Shown here: positions 6,070-14,200 of the stretch, in pieces
Layout: each line of letters begins with the position of its first letter
How positions within the stretch are numbered: position 1 is the stretch's first letter
Assembly (NCBI RefSeq): GCF_943590815.1
Contig: NZ_CALSBS010000008.1
Coordinates: 1-64,000, forward strand
Direction of reading: 5' to 3'
Source: Pseudocitrobacter vendiensis
GTDB lineage: Bacteria; Pseudomonadota; Gammaproteobacteria; Enterobacterales; Enterobacteriaceae
DNA length: 64,000 bases
Notes under the pieces: model-generated
What the model was told of the DNA's origin: nothing
What the model saw: only the letters and a program-made list of their open reading frames with translations
The model's database searches: none
Program-made: the position numbers and the translations under genes

Positions 6070-6639
6070 ATGAATCAACGTATAGGGTACGTTCGCGTAT
6101 CAACCGACGACCAGCACCTGGACCTACAGCGCGACGCGCTTCAGCAGGCCGGATGCGGCGTTATCTACGAAGAAGCGGCTAGCGGCAAGAACACGGCTCG
6201 ACCAGAGTTTGAACAGTGTCGCAAGGCGCTTCGGGCAGGGGACACCCTGGTGGTTTGGCGGCTGGATCGTCTCGGGCGCAGCCTGCCCGACCTAGTGCGG
6301 ATAGTGGCTGAACTTGAGAAGTGCGGCGTTGGACTCGAGAGCTTGACGGAGAAGATTGAGACAGGCAGTGCAGCGGGCAAGCTGGTTTTTCATGTTTTCG
6401 CAGCGCTAGCCGAGTTCGAGCGCGGCTTGATCCGAGAGCGGACGCAAGCTGGTCTGATCGCAGCTCGTGCTCGTGGCCGGGCCGGTGGTCGTAAGCCTAA
6501 GCTGGATGATCAACAGGTGCGGGAGATCAAGGCTCTTTTGCGCGATCCGGACATGCGGGTTGCCGAGGTGGCTCGACGTTATGATGTTTCTCGCACCACC
6601 CTTTACAAGTACGTCGGTATTGTTACGCCGCGCCAATGA
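6070..6639 (+). CDS. Serine recombinase (resolvase/invertase family)
   Basis: Predicted protein of 189 residues, normal for small resolvases. The catalytic domain starts RIGYVRVSTDDQ with the nucleophile at Ser11; the conserved VWRLDRLGRSLPDL block and the FERGLIRERTQAGLIAARARG E-helix region are present. The C-terminal helix-turn-helix reads VAEVARRYDVSRTTLYKYV. It would resolve multimers or cointegrates, or invert DNA, at the dyad-rich region just upstream. No transposase gene is nearby, so it is more likely a stabilisation function of the island than part of a complete Tn3-type transposon. The next gene starts 12 bp downstream. Confidence 0.9.
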   Translation: MNQRIGYVRVSTDDQHLDLQRDALQQAGCGVIYEEAASGKNTARPEFEQCRKALRAGDTLVVWRLDRLGRSLPDLVRIVAELEKCGVGLESLTEKIETGSAAGKLVFHVFAALAEFERGLIRERTQAGLIAARARGRAGGRKPKLDDQQVREIKALLRDPDMRVAEVARRYDVSRTTLYKYVGIVTPRQ

Positions 6640-6651
6640 GGATTGGAAATA

Positions 6652-8808
6652 ATGACTGAAAGATTGAATATCACGCGTGGTGTAAACAAGAAGCCGGTTG
6701 CTACCGACGCCTTGGAGCAAAGTCTCGATATATTGCGGGACTTACAGGGTGACGTCTTTACAGGCTATCCGTTGATCGCTACGCCAGATGGAAAATATTC
6801 GATTGATGCTACTTTGGTGAGCCCATCGAAGGGCATTGTTTTATTCGATTTGATCGAAGGGCCAGACGTTGGTGAGTATGCAGAACGTCAAGACGATTTG
6901 GCAAACAAGATTGAAGCGCGATTGAAGTTGCACCGTGAGCTGGTCAAGGGGCGTCAGTTGCTGGTGCCACTGTCAGTGATTTCATTTGCTCCAGGAATAA
7001 ATAATATAGAGGCTGTAGCCGTAGAGAACTATCCCCTCGTGAATGAGCACGGCCTTGCTGCTGCTCTTAACGAACTGAATTGGGTCAATGGGAATAATGA
7101 TCTATACAGGATGACGCTCTCGGCTATCGAGAGCCTCAGCAGTATTAGGAAAAGTCGCTCTAAGCGTGAGGTTCATCGCTTAGATTCGCGAGGAGCTAAG
7201 CTCAAGCGTCTAGAAGATTCCATTGCGACGCTCGATCATCGGCAGAATAAAGCTGTTATTGAGACAGTGGATGGCGTTCAGCGTATTCGAGGATTGGCTG
7301 GATCTGGAAAAACCATTGTGCTGGCGCTCAAGGCTGCCTATTTGCATACGCAGTACCCAGATTGGCGCATTGCTGTAACTTTCCATACCCGCTCTCTGAA
7401 AGGGCAGTTTCGCCGTTTAATTAATAACTTCTGCATAGAACAGAGTGGTGAAGAGCCAGACTGGACGAAGATTCGTATTATCAATGCCTGGGGGGCTCCA
7501 GGTGGGGATGCTAGGGATGGTATTTACTATGAATATTGCCGAGCAACGGGAACAGAGTTTTTAGATTTCAGTAACGCATCTGGCAGATTTGGAGGAAATG
7601 AGCGAGCTTTTGATGGAGCTTGCCAGGCTGCACTGGCAAATGCTTCTGATGCTGCGCATCTTTACGACGTGATTCTTGCGGATGAAGCGCAAGATTTTGC
7701 CCCCAGTTTCTTGAAGCTTTGTTATTCAATGCTGAAGCCGCCAAAGCGATTAGTTTACGCCTACGATGAGCTTCAGAACCTCTCTGGAACTTCTCTTCCT
7801 CCGCCAGAAGAAATTTTTGGCAATGATGCGGCTGGACGGCCTCTAGTTACGTTTGGTGATGACCGTAGGCGAGATGTGATTCTGCAGAAATGCTACCGAA
7901 ACTCTCGTCCTGTGTTGGTGTCGGCCCACGGTCTTGGCTTCGGCATTTACAGAGAAGCTCCGCAAGGAGCTCCGACCGGATTGGTCCAGATGTTCGACTA
8001 TCCGGCGCTATGGGAAGAGATCGGATACAAGGTTAAGAGTGGGCAATTGGCGAAGGGTCAGCATATCGTTCTTGAACGTACAACGGAAACTAGCCCGAGA
8101 TTTTTGGAAGAGCATTCAGATATTAACGATCTCGTCCAATTCATCAAGTTTGATGATGAGGCGCAACAGAACGCATGGTTAGTTCAGCAGATCCAGAGCA
8201 ATTTGACAGTGGACGAACTTCGCCACGACGACATCATTGTTATTCACTCAGATCCTCGAACTGCTCGTAGCAGTACTGGCCCAATCCGTAGGAAGCTCTT
8301 CGAAGCGGGAGTTCAGACCCATTTGGCCGGTGTAGATACGGATGCGGACGTATTCTTCCGAACAGATACTCCGTCAGTAACTTTCACTGGAATTTACCGT
8401 GCTAAAGGGAATGAGGCTGGCATGGTTTATGTCATCAATGCTCAGGATTGTAATGGTTCCGGTCCAGGTCTTTCTAGTTTGCGAAATCGCCTTTTCACGG
8501 CGATCACTCGGAGTAAGGCATGGGTACGTGTGATAGGTTATGGGCCGCGTATGCAGGAGCTGATTGAGGAGTTTAATGCTTTGAAACAGAGTGGCTTTGT
8601 CTTGGATTTTACATATCCAGATGAGGCCCTGTTGAGCAAGTTGCGCATTGTTCATCGTGATTTGTCACCACAAGAGCGGCAACGTCTTGAGAAAAGAAAG
8701 AGTCAACTTGCTGATCTGCTGGGTGATTTGGAGAGTGGTGAGCTGCATCCGGAAGACCTTGATGACATAACTCGCGAGAAGCTAAAAAAACTCCTCGGGG
8801 GGGCATGA
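6652..8808 (+). CDS. Superfamily 1-type helicase of a DUF2290-associated module
   Basis: Predicted protein of 718 residues. The ATG at 6652 is preferred over an in-frame TTG at 6643 because GAGGA at 6638-6642 is properly spaced. Motifs: LDHRQNKAV (about 194), Walker A GLAGSGKT (about 214-221), Walker B ILADEAQDF (about 341-349), a YRNSRP motif and a C-terminal ATP-binding block with TGIYRAKGNEAG and LFTAITRSKAWV. This is the UvrD/DUF2075-like core. The N-terminal 200 residues hold SIDATLVSPSKGIVLFDLIE, which resembles a NERD/PD-(D/E)XK nuclease strand pattern but without the expected lysine, so nuclease activity is doubtful. The DUF2290 gene follows after 3 bp. Codon use is more AT-rich than the flanking resolvase. 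Likely anti-phage, inferred from the pairing and island location. Confidence 0.8.
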   Translation: MTERLNITRGVNKKPVATDALEQSLDILRDLQGDVFTGYPLIATPDGKYSIDATLVSPSKGIVLFDLIEGPDVGEYAERQDDLANKIEARLKLHRELVKGRQLLVPLSVISFAPGINNIEAVAVENYPLVNEHGLAAALNELNWVNGNNDLYRMTLSAIESLSSIRKSRSKREVHRLDSRGAKLKRLEDSIATLDHRQNKAVIETVDGVQRIRGLAGSGKTIVLALKAAYLHTQYPDWRIAVTFHTRSLKGQFRRLINNFCIEQSGEEPDWTKIRIINAWGAPGGDARDGIYYEYCRATGTEFLDFSNASGRFGGNERAFDGACQAALANASDAAHLYDVILADEAQDFAPSFLKLCYSMLKPPKRLVYAYDELQNLSGTSLPPPEEIFGNDAAGRPLVTFGDDRRRDVILQKCYRNSRPVLVSAHGLGFGIYREAPQGAPTGLVQMFDYPALWEEIGYKVKSGQLAKGQHIVLERTTETSPRFLEEHSDINDLVQFIKFDDEAQQNAWLVQQIQSNLTVDELRHDDIIVIHSDPRTARSSTGPIRRKLFEAGVQTHLAGVDTDADVFFRTDTPSVTFTGIYRAKGNEAGMVYVINAQDCNGSGPGLSSLRNRLFTAITRSKAWVRVIGYGPRMQELIEEFNALKQSGFVLDFTYPDEALLSKLRIVHRDLSPQERQRLEKRKSQLADLLGDLESGELHPEDLDDITREKLKKLLGGA

Positions 8809-8811
8809 ATT

Positions 8812-9480
8812 ATGGTGCTGACCCCGAATGCTATCAAAAAAGATATTGATGGATTAATTTCTGATTTGATAGAAAAAGGCGTTTGTGATGATTCAAATTT
8901 TTCTGCGATTCGACCGCATGGCCGTATGGTTGATGTTACCTTCAGCGGTTCAGAGCATGTCTCCATTGCATTGGGCGATATCGAATACGCCGAGATTTAT
9001 CGCGAGCTAGCAGATAAGCGTTCATTCAACATGAAGCTGGTCGATGGCGCATTGCTTCAGATAATGTACCGAGTGGAAGGTGCTGTTCTTCTACAGCACA
9101 GGCTTGCCTTTTACCCTTCCCCAAGTCTGTTGCCATTTCAAGATGATCCGGATGCGTACATGCGCGACGAACTGTTCATTGAGATTGTTCAACGCAGAAT
9201 TGTTCCATTTCCGTTACGTTTTGATTTTGATGCGCGAGAAGGTGTTCATGTCGATGCTGTTCATCCCAAAAGCCATCTTACGCTGGGCGATGTAAAAGGT
9301 TGCCGTATTCCCGTATCAGCGCCAGTGACACCACGTTGGTTTGTTGAATTTATTTTGCGCAATTTCTACCAAACGGAGAGGCATGATTTCATTAGCGGCC
9401 TGCCAAGGCACCAGATAAAATTTCCAGCGTCTATCACTCCGAATGAGATGGGACTTATGCACATGTTCATTCCATACTAA
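8812..9480 (+). CDS. DUF2290-type protein, partner of the helicase
   Basis: Predicted protein of 222 residues without signal peptide or membrane segment. Features such as ISDLIEKGVCDDSNFSAIR, a central HRLAFYPSPSLLPFQDDPDA block and the C-terminal PRWFVEFILRNFYQTE with HDFISGLPRHQIKFPASITPNE match what I recall of DUF2290 proteins. No catalytic site can be named. It starts 3 bp after the helicase stop, so the two are translated together. Helicase plus DUF2290 is a pairing I recall from catalogues of candidate anti-phage systems; this is from memory and no search was possible. Confidence 0.7.
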   Translation: MVLTPNAIKKDIDGLISDLIEKGVCDDSNFSAIRPHGRMVDVTFSGSEHVSIALGDIEYAEIYRELADKRSFNMKLVDGALLQIMYRVEGAVLLQHRLAFYPSPSLLPFQDDPDAYMRDELFIEIVQRRIVPFPLRFDFDAREGVHVDAVHPKSHLTLGDVKGCRIPVSAPVTPRWFVEFILRNFYQTERHDFISGLPRHQIKFPASITPNEMGLMHMFIPY

Positions 9481-9496
9481 ACAAAGAGGATAGGAC

Positions 9497-9724
9497 ATGA
9501 GAGGATTGAAACTAGAGAGTTACGCAGAGCCGTTCTTCATCACTCAGGAAATTGAGACGGAGCTGATCGCGACGGGCTATGAGTTTGAGCCGCCGCCCGT
9601 TGCCTGCACTGGGCGTCTGCGCGACGTGCTGGAGCGTATGAGCGATGCTGAGCTGGCATTGCAGCCGAGGATTGCCGACCAGGAGCGCAAGCATCGACAG
9701 AACAAGCCATTTTCAGTCGGCTAA
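9497..9724 (+). CDS. Small protein of unknown function at the island end
   Basis: Predicted protein of 75 residues (starts MRGLKLESYAEPFFITQEIE), soluble and acidic with a basic C-terminus, with GAGGA as ribosome binding site 7 bp upstream. It follows the DUF2290 gene by 16 bp and may belong to the same transcript. No family recognised; it could be a third component of the cargo module or an unrelated end-gene of the island. Confidence 0.6.
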   Translation: MRGLKLESYAEPFFITQEIETELIATGYEFEPPPVACTGRLRDVLERMSDAELALQPRIADQERKHRQNKPFSVG

Positions 9725-9773
9725 TTTTGGCATGGTATTTTTCGTGGCATTGCTCAGATATATTTTTTTAAGT

Positions 9774-9811
9774 GATTGTAAATAAATAGGGTTTTTTTAC
9801 CATTTACAATC
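9774..9811. repeat. Inverted repeat that overlaps the island border
   Basis: Perfect 10-bp arms gattgtaaat (9774-9783) and atttacaatc (9802-9811) around an AT-rich centre. The right arm overlaps the first bases of the guaA end repeat. Could be an integrase or excisionase binding pair at the attachment site. Confidence 0.6.
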
Positions 9812-9823
9812 GAGTGGGAATGA
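9806..9823 (+). other. Right attachment site: repeated 3' end of guaA
   Basis: The 18 bp read ACA ATC GAG TGG GAA TGA, that is T-I-E-W-E-stop, the conserved carboxyl end of GMP synthetase GuaA, but with no guaA gene before it (upstream codons diverge at once). It is followed 29 bp later by a strong plus-strand terminator suited to guaA. In this orientation guaA lies to the left, reads rightward and is expected just before yfgG. This is the signature of site-specific integration into the guaA 3' end, with the duplicated end restored at the far border. Confidence 0.85.
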
Positions 9824-9852
9824 TTATTCCTTTTGATACGGTGAAGTAATTG

Positions 9853-9878
9853 AAACCCGCTTAACGGCGGGTTTTTTT
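9853..9878 (+). terminator. Rho-independent terminator, probably originally of guaA
   Basis: Perfect stem aaacccgc/gcgggttt with loop ttaacg, followed by a run of Ts. It lies 29 bp past the guaA stop codon repeat. Confidence 0.85.
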
Positions 9879-9976
9879 ATGCTGCTATTCACCTGTAAGG
9901 CGAAGGCACAATTAAGCGATGACGGGAACAATATTGCACAGATAATCTGATGTCAAAATGACAATAAGGATGTTGT

Positions 9977-11041
9977 ATGCGCTTAATATTAATTTTGAGA
10001 ATAGTGGCTGTTTTTACATTATTAGGTTTTATTCTTCCGCAACAAAGCTATGCCGCTCGCTGCCTACCTCGATACACGTCAGATTCAGAGGAGTGTCAGT
10101 ATGTACAACAAACTGAGCGCAAAGCGGAAGAAGGGCATGACCTTTCGCAATTTATTCTTGGCGATATGTATGCGAATGGTGAATATGTTATTCCTGATTA
10201 TAAACTGGCGATAAAGTGGCTTGAAAAAGCAGGTAAGGAAGGTAACGGGTTTGAGTATTTCATCCTTGGCTATCATTACCAATATGGCAAAAATTTCCCA
10301 CAAGACAGGCAACAAGCCCTCAAATGGTATCGCAAGGCGGCGGAGAAGGGGGACAGGTCTACGCAAGTCATATTGGGAAACGCGTACTACTACGGTGATG
10401 GGCTTGCGCAGGATTACCAACAGGCACTTTACTGGTATCGTAAAGCCGCCGATAAAATAGGCGATCCCTCTTCAACAGCACAGTTTCTTGTTGGCGTTAT
10501 GTATGCGCACGGCCTTGCCTTACCTAAGGATGATAAACAGGCAGTGGCTTATATGCGCAAAGCGGCAGACAGAATGTATGAGCCGGCGCAATTCTACCTG
10601 GGTGAGGCCTATTTCACCGGTAAAGGCGTCGAGCAGGATTATCGGCTGGCCGTCTACTGGCTCAATGAAGCGGTACGGAGTGGCTATGCACCAGGCCAGC
10701 TTCCTCTTGGTGAAATATATGACAAAGCCCACAGGCCTGAGCAAGTTCATTCACAGACGTGGTATCGCCAGACCGCGGAACGGGAAATTGCGAAGGTCCA
10801 ATATAACTTTGGTGTATGGTATTACAACGGCTACCATCTGAATAAAGATCGCCAATTGGCGTTGGAATGGTACCTGAAAGCTGCGGAGCGTGGGCTACCT
10901 GAAGCTGAAAAAGCCGTAGCAGGTATGTATCTGCGCGGCGAAGGGACGGAAAAGAACACCCTGCTGGCGCTGATGTGGTACAGCCGGCTTGGTGGGCATT
11001 ATGTGGGAGCGTGGGTGCTGGGCACCGATACCGAAAAGTAG
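9977..11041 (+). CDS. Secreted Sel1-repeat (TPR-like) protein
   Basis: Predicted protein of 354 residues with a signal peptide that ends near SYAAR (about residue 27), then about seven Sel1-like repeats of roughly 36 residues, recognisable by AxxWYRKAAExG and LGxxYYYGxG units (for example QQALKWYRKAAEKGD and GEAYFTGKGVEQDYRLAVYW). Such solenoids act as protein-binding scaffolds, often in the periplasm; no enzyme domain is seen. AAGGA lies 8 bp before the ATG. It lies between the island border and the large helicase fusion, where K-12 has yfgH and yfgI. AT-rich flanks suggest an accessory gene. Confidence 0.85.
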   Translation: MRLILILRIVAVFTLLGFILPQQSYAARCLPRYTSDSEECQYVQQTERKAEEGHDLSQFILGDMYANGEYVIPDYKLAIKWLEKAGKEGNGFEYFILGYHYQYGKNFPQDRQQALKWYRKAAEKGDRSTQVILGNAYYYGDGLAQDYQQALYWYRKAADKIGDPSSTAQFLVGVMYAHGLALPKDDKQAVAYMRKAADRMYEPAQFYLGEAYFTGKGVEQDYRLAVYWLNEAVRSGYAPGQLPLGEIYDKAHRPEQVHSQTWYRQTAEREIAKVQYNFGVWYYNGYHLNKDRQLALEWYLKAAERGLPEAEKAVAGMYLRGEGTEKNTLLALMWYSRLGGHYVGAWVLGTDTEK

Positions 11042-11251
11042 AGATAAATATATTGTCTTTGTCCCATCAAGTATAAAAATACTGAACCTTATTGGATTTT
11101 ATGTGTATTTTATAAGTATGAGAACTGTGGAGTGCGCGGCTCATTGTTAACACATAACTGCCCGGCTTATATGTATTTAAATAATTCACGGTGTAAATAA
11201 TTTGCCTTGCAGGGAGTGGTTCATATCGAATGGTATTAAAGGAATGGCCTG

Positions 11252-14200
11252 GTGTCTCTATCTTTTTCTCAATCTACGGGGATGGTGTTCGATCTTGAAG
11301 TCGTACCATCAATTGACGATCAGCCTCCACGCATTATCATGCTGGGTGCATTATGTCCCGACTCAGGGACAGAGCTGGAGTTAAAAGTTTCTGGCGACCC
11401 CTATCCCGCGTTGCAGAAATTAGATAGTTTGTCTGAAGGTGCGAGTTTCGTCCTTGGTCATAATATCATTGAGCACGATCTTCCTATTCTACGAAAAGTT
11501 TATCCCTCTTTATCGCTCCATTCTTTACCCGCGATTGATACATTGCGTCTGTCGCCGCTGGCATTTCCGCAGAACCCGTACCATCGTCTGGTGAAAGATT
11601 ATAAACTCATTCGTGATAGCCTGAATTCACCGCTGTCAGATTGTCATTCTACCTGGACGCTTTTTAACGATCAGCGTCTGGCCTTTACACAATTGAATAC
11701 GGTGAGTCGAAAGGAGTTGTTGTGTTATCAAACATTATTAGCTCCGGCGACAGATTCTGACCTGGCTGCTTTTTTTGTCTCACTGACAGGTCGTAACGCT
11801 TTACCTCTATTTGATTTAAAGGCGCTTCTTCCGGAAATTTTACAAGAATCCGATCCCGCTTTGTCTCGAGATTTGAAGGTCTGTCGGACACGGCTGGAAC
11901 ACCTGCTTGAGCGGGATTTGCATAATCCTGCACAACATTTGCCGTTAGCTTATGCTTTGGCATGGCTTCGTGTTTCGGGCGGGAATTCTGTTCTGGCTCC
12001 CTGGGTAAGGCATCAGTTCCCTGAAGTGCAACAACTGGTTCACGAGCTGCGCGATGTCCCTTGCGAGCGGGCCAATTGCCAATATTGCCAGACAACCCAT
12101 AATCCACGTCATGAACTTAATCGTTATTTCGGCTTTGCCGATTTTCGTTATGAGCAGCCGGGTAAGAGTCTGCAACATGACATCGTGCTTGCGGGTATGC
12201 GAGGGCAACATGTTCTGGCTGTACTGGCAACCGGTGGGGGTAAGTCTTTATGCTATCAGTTGCCTGCCCTCAATCGTTTTCATCGCAATGGCAGCCTGAC
12301 AGTGATTATTTCCCCCTTACAATCGCTTATGAAGGACCAGGTCGATGGGCTTCTTGAGCGTAATATCCAGTGTGCGGCGGCCCTGAATGGGCTTTTGACC
12401 ATGCCGGAGCGTGCGGATGTCCTGGAGAAAATTCAGATGGGGGATGTCGGTATCCTGCTGGTATCTCCGGAACAATTTCGCAATAAAGCATTCAGACGAG
12501 CGCTCAGCCAGCGTCAGATTGGGGCATGGATTTTTGATGAAGCGCATTGCCTGTCGAAATGGGGCAGCGACTTTCGGCCCGATTACCTCTATGTTTCTCG
12601 TTTTATCCGCGAATATACGGGGGAAAATACACTTTCTCAGATAGGCTGCTTTACTGCGACCGCGAAACCGGATGTGCTTGCTGATATACGCAACCACTTT
12701 AAGGATACCTTGAATATCGATTTTGCGGTTTTTCATGGGGGCCATGAGCGTACTAATCTCTATTTTGACGTATTACCCTGTGTTCGAGCTGAAAAATGGC
12801 AGCATACGGATCGTTTGCTACACGAGTATCTCGATAACCAGACCGGTGGAGCGGTTGTTTTTGTCTCAAGCAGAAAGAATGCAGAAGCGCTATCCGATTT
12901 TCTGATAGGACAAGGATGGCCATGTAAGCACTTTCATGCCGGGCTGGAGCCCAATACGAAAACAGATATTCAGGACAGTTTTAAAGCGGGCCAATTGCGA
13001 ATCATTGTTGCGACAAATGCGTTCGGAATGGGGGTGGATAAGGCTGATATTCGGCTTGTTGTTCATGCTGATATTCCCGGATCGCTTGAAAACTACTTAC
13101 AGGAAGCGGGACGCGCTGGCCGCGATCAAGAAGATGCGCGCTGTATTCTTTTATACGACCCACAGGATATCGAAACGCAATTTGGCATGAGTGAGCGTTC
13201 AAAATTAAGTATCCGGGATATCCAACAAATTTTACGTAAGTTGCGTAACGAAAGTAATCGAAGAAAGGGAAATAAACTTGTGATTACTGCCGGAGAAATC
13301 TTGCAGGATGATAGCGTTGACACAACCTTTTCTGCTGATGAACGAGACGCGGAAACGAAGGTGGTTACCGCCGTAGCCTGGCTTGAGCGTGGTGAATATC
13401 TTAAACGTGAGGAAAATCATACTCAGATATTCCCAGGAAAACTTAATCTTGCTGAGGAAGAAGCGGAAAATCGCCTGCTGAAAGCTCAGATACCGCAACG
13501 TCGGCGTGAGGAATACCGCGCTATCCTGCGTTTTCTCTATAATGCAGACGTTGCGGAGAGAATAAATACCGATCAGCTCATGCAACTGACCAGCCTCGAG
13601 TCAGAGGAAATTGCCAGTGCGTTAAAGCAATTGGAAGAGTTGGGGATATTAATTAATGACTCTCAGATTACAATATACGTGCGTTATGGCGTGGCCGGCG
13701 CTTCTCTCCAACGGCTCCAGAACTCCTTAAAACTGGAGTCAGCTCTGCTAAAACGCCTGCCTGAATTGATGCCCGATGCCGAACAGGGCGGATGGCAGGA
13801 TTTACAACTGCCTGTACTTACCATGGAGTTGAAAGCCCTCACCGAAATTGAAGGGTTACTCCCAATACATGTTTTGCGATTATTACGTAGCCTGGCCCAG
13901 GATCATGATTCAGATGGTCATCAGCGCAGCACTTTTGAACTGAGGCAGATTAATCGGGACTACCTCAAACTCCGAATTAAAGGTCGGCATCTCTGGACGA
14001 GAATTGTTAGCTTCGGTGATGTGCGGCGTATATTGGCAGGTAAATTTCTCGAGCAAATGATCGCAAAGCTACCCGCTGGATTGCGTGGTGCCGATTTATT
14101 AATTGAAACAAGCTTTGGCGAATTACTTCAGATTATTGAAAACGATCTGGAACTACAACACATTGTGCCCATTAACAATCGTCGAAAAGTTATTGAGCAT

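Larger units (their letters stand above)
1..9823. mobile_element. Right part of a guaA-integrated conjugative or mobilisable island
   Basis: The segment holds conjugation genes (trbJ, trbL, traJ), an oriT candidate, toxin-antitoxin debris, a serine resolvase and a helicase/DUF2290 cargo pair. None of these belongs to the core gene order that resumes at yfgG. Its right border is the repeated guaA 3' end at 9806-9823. The left border and guaA itself are outside the window, and no tyrosine integrase is visible, so the integrase is presumably near the left end. Seen directly: gene content and right border. Inference: integration into the 3' end of guaA, a known target for genomic islands in enterobacteria. 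Without the rest of the element I cannot say whether it is self-transmissible. Confidence 0.85.
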
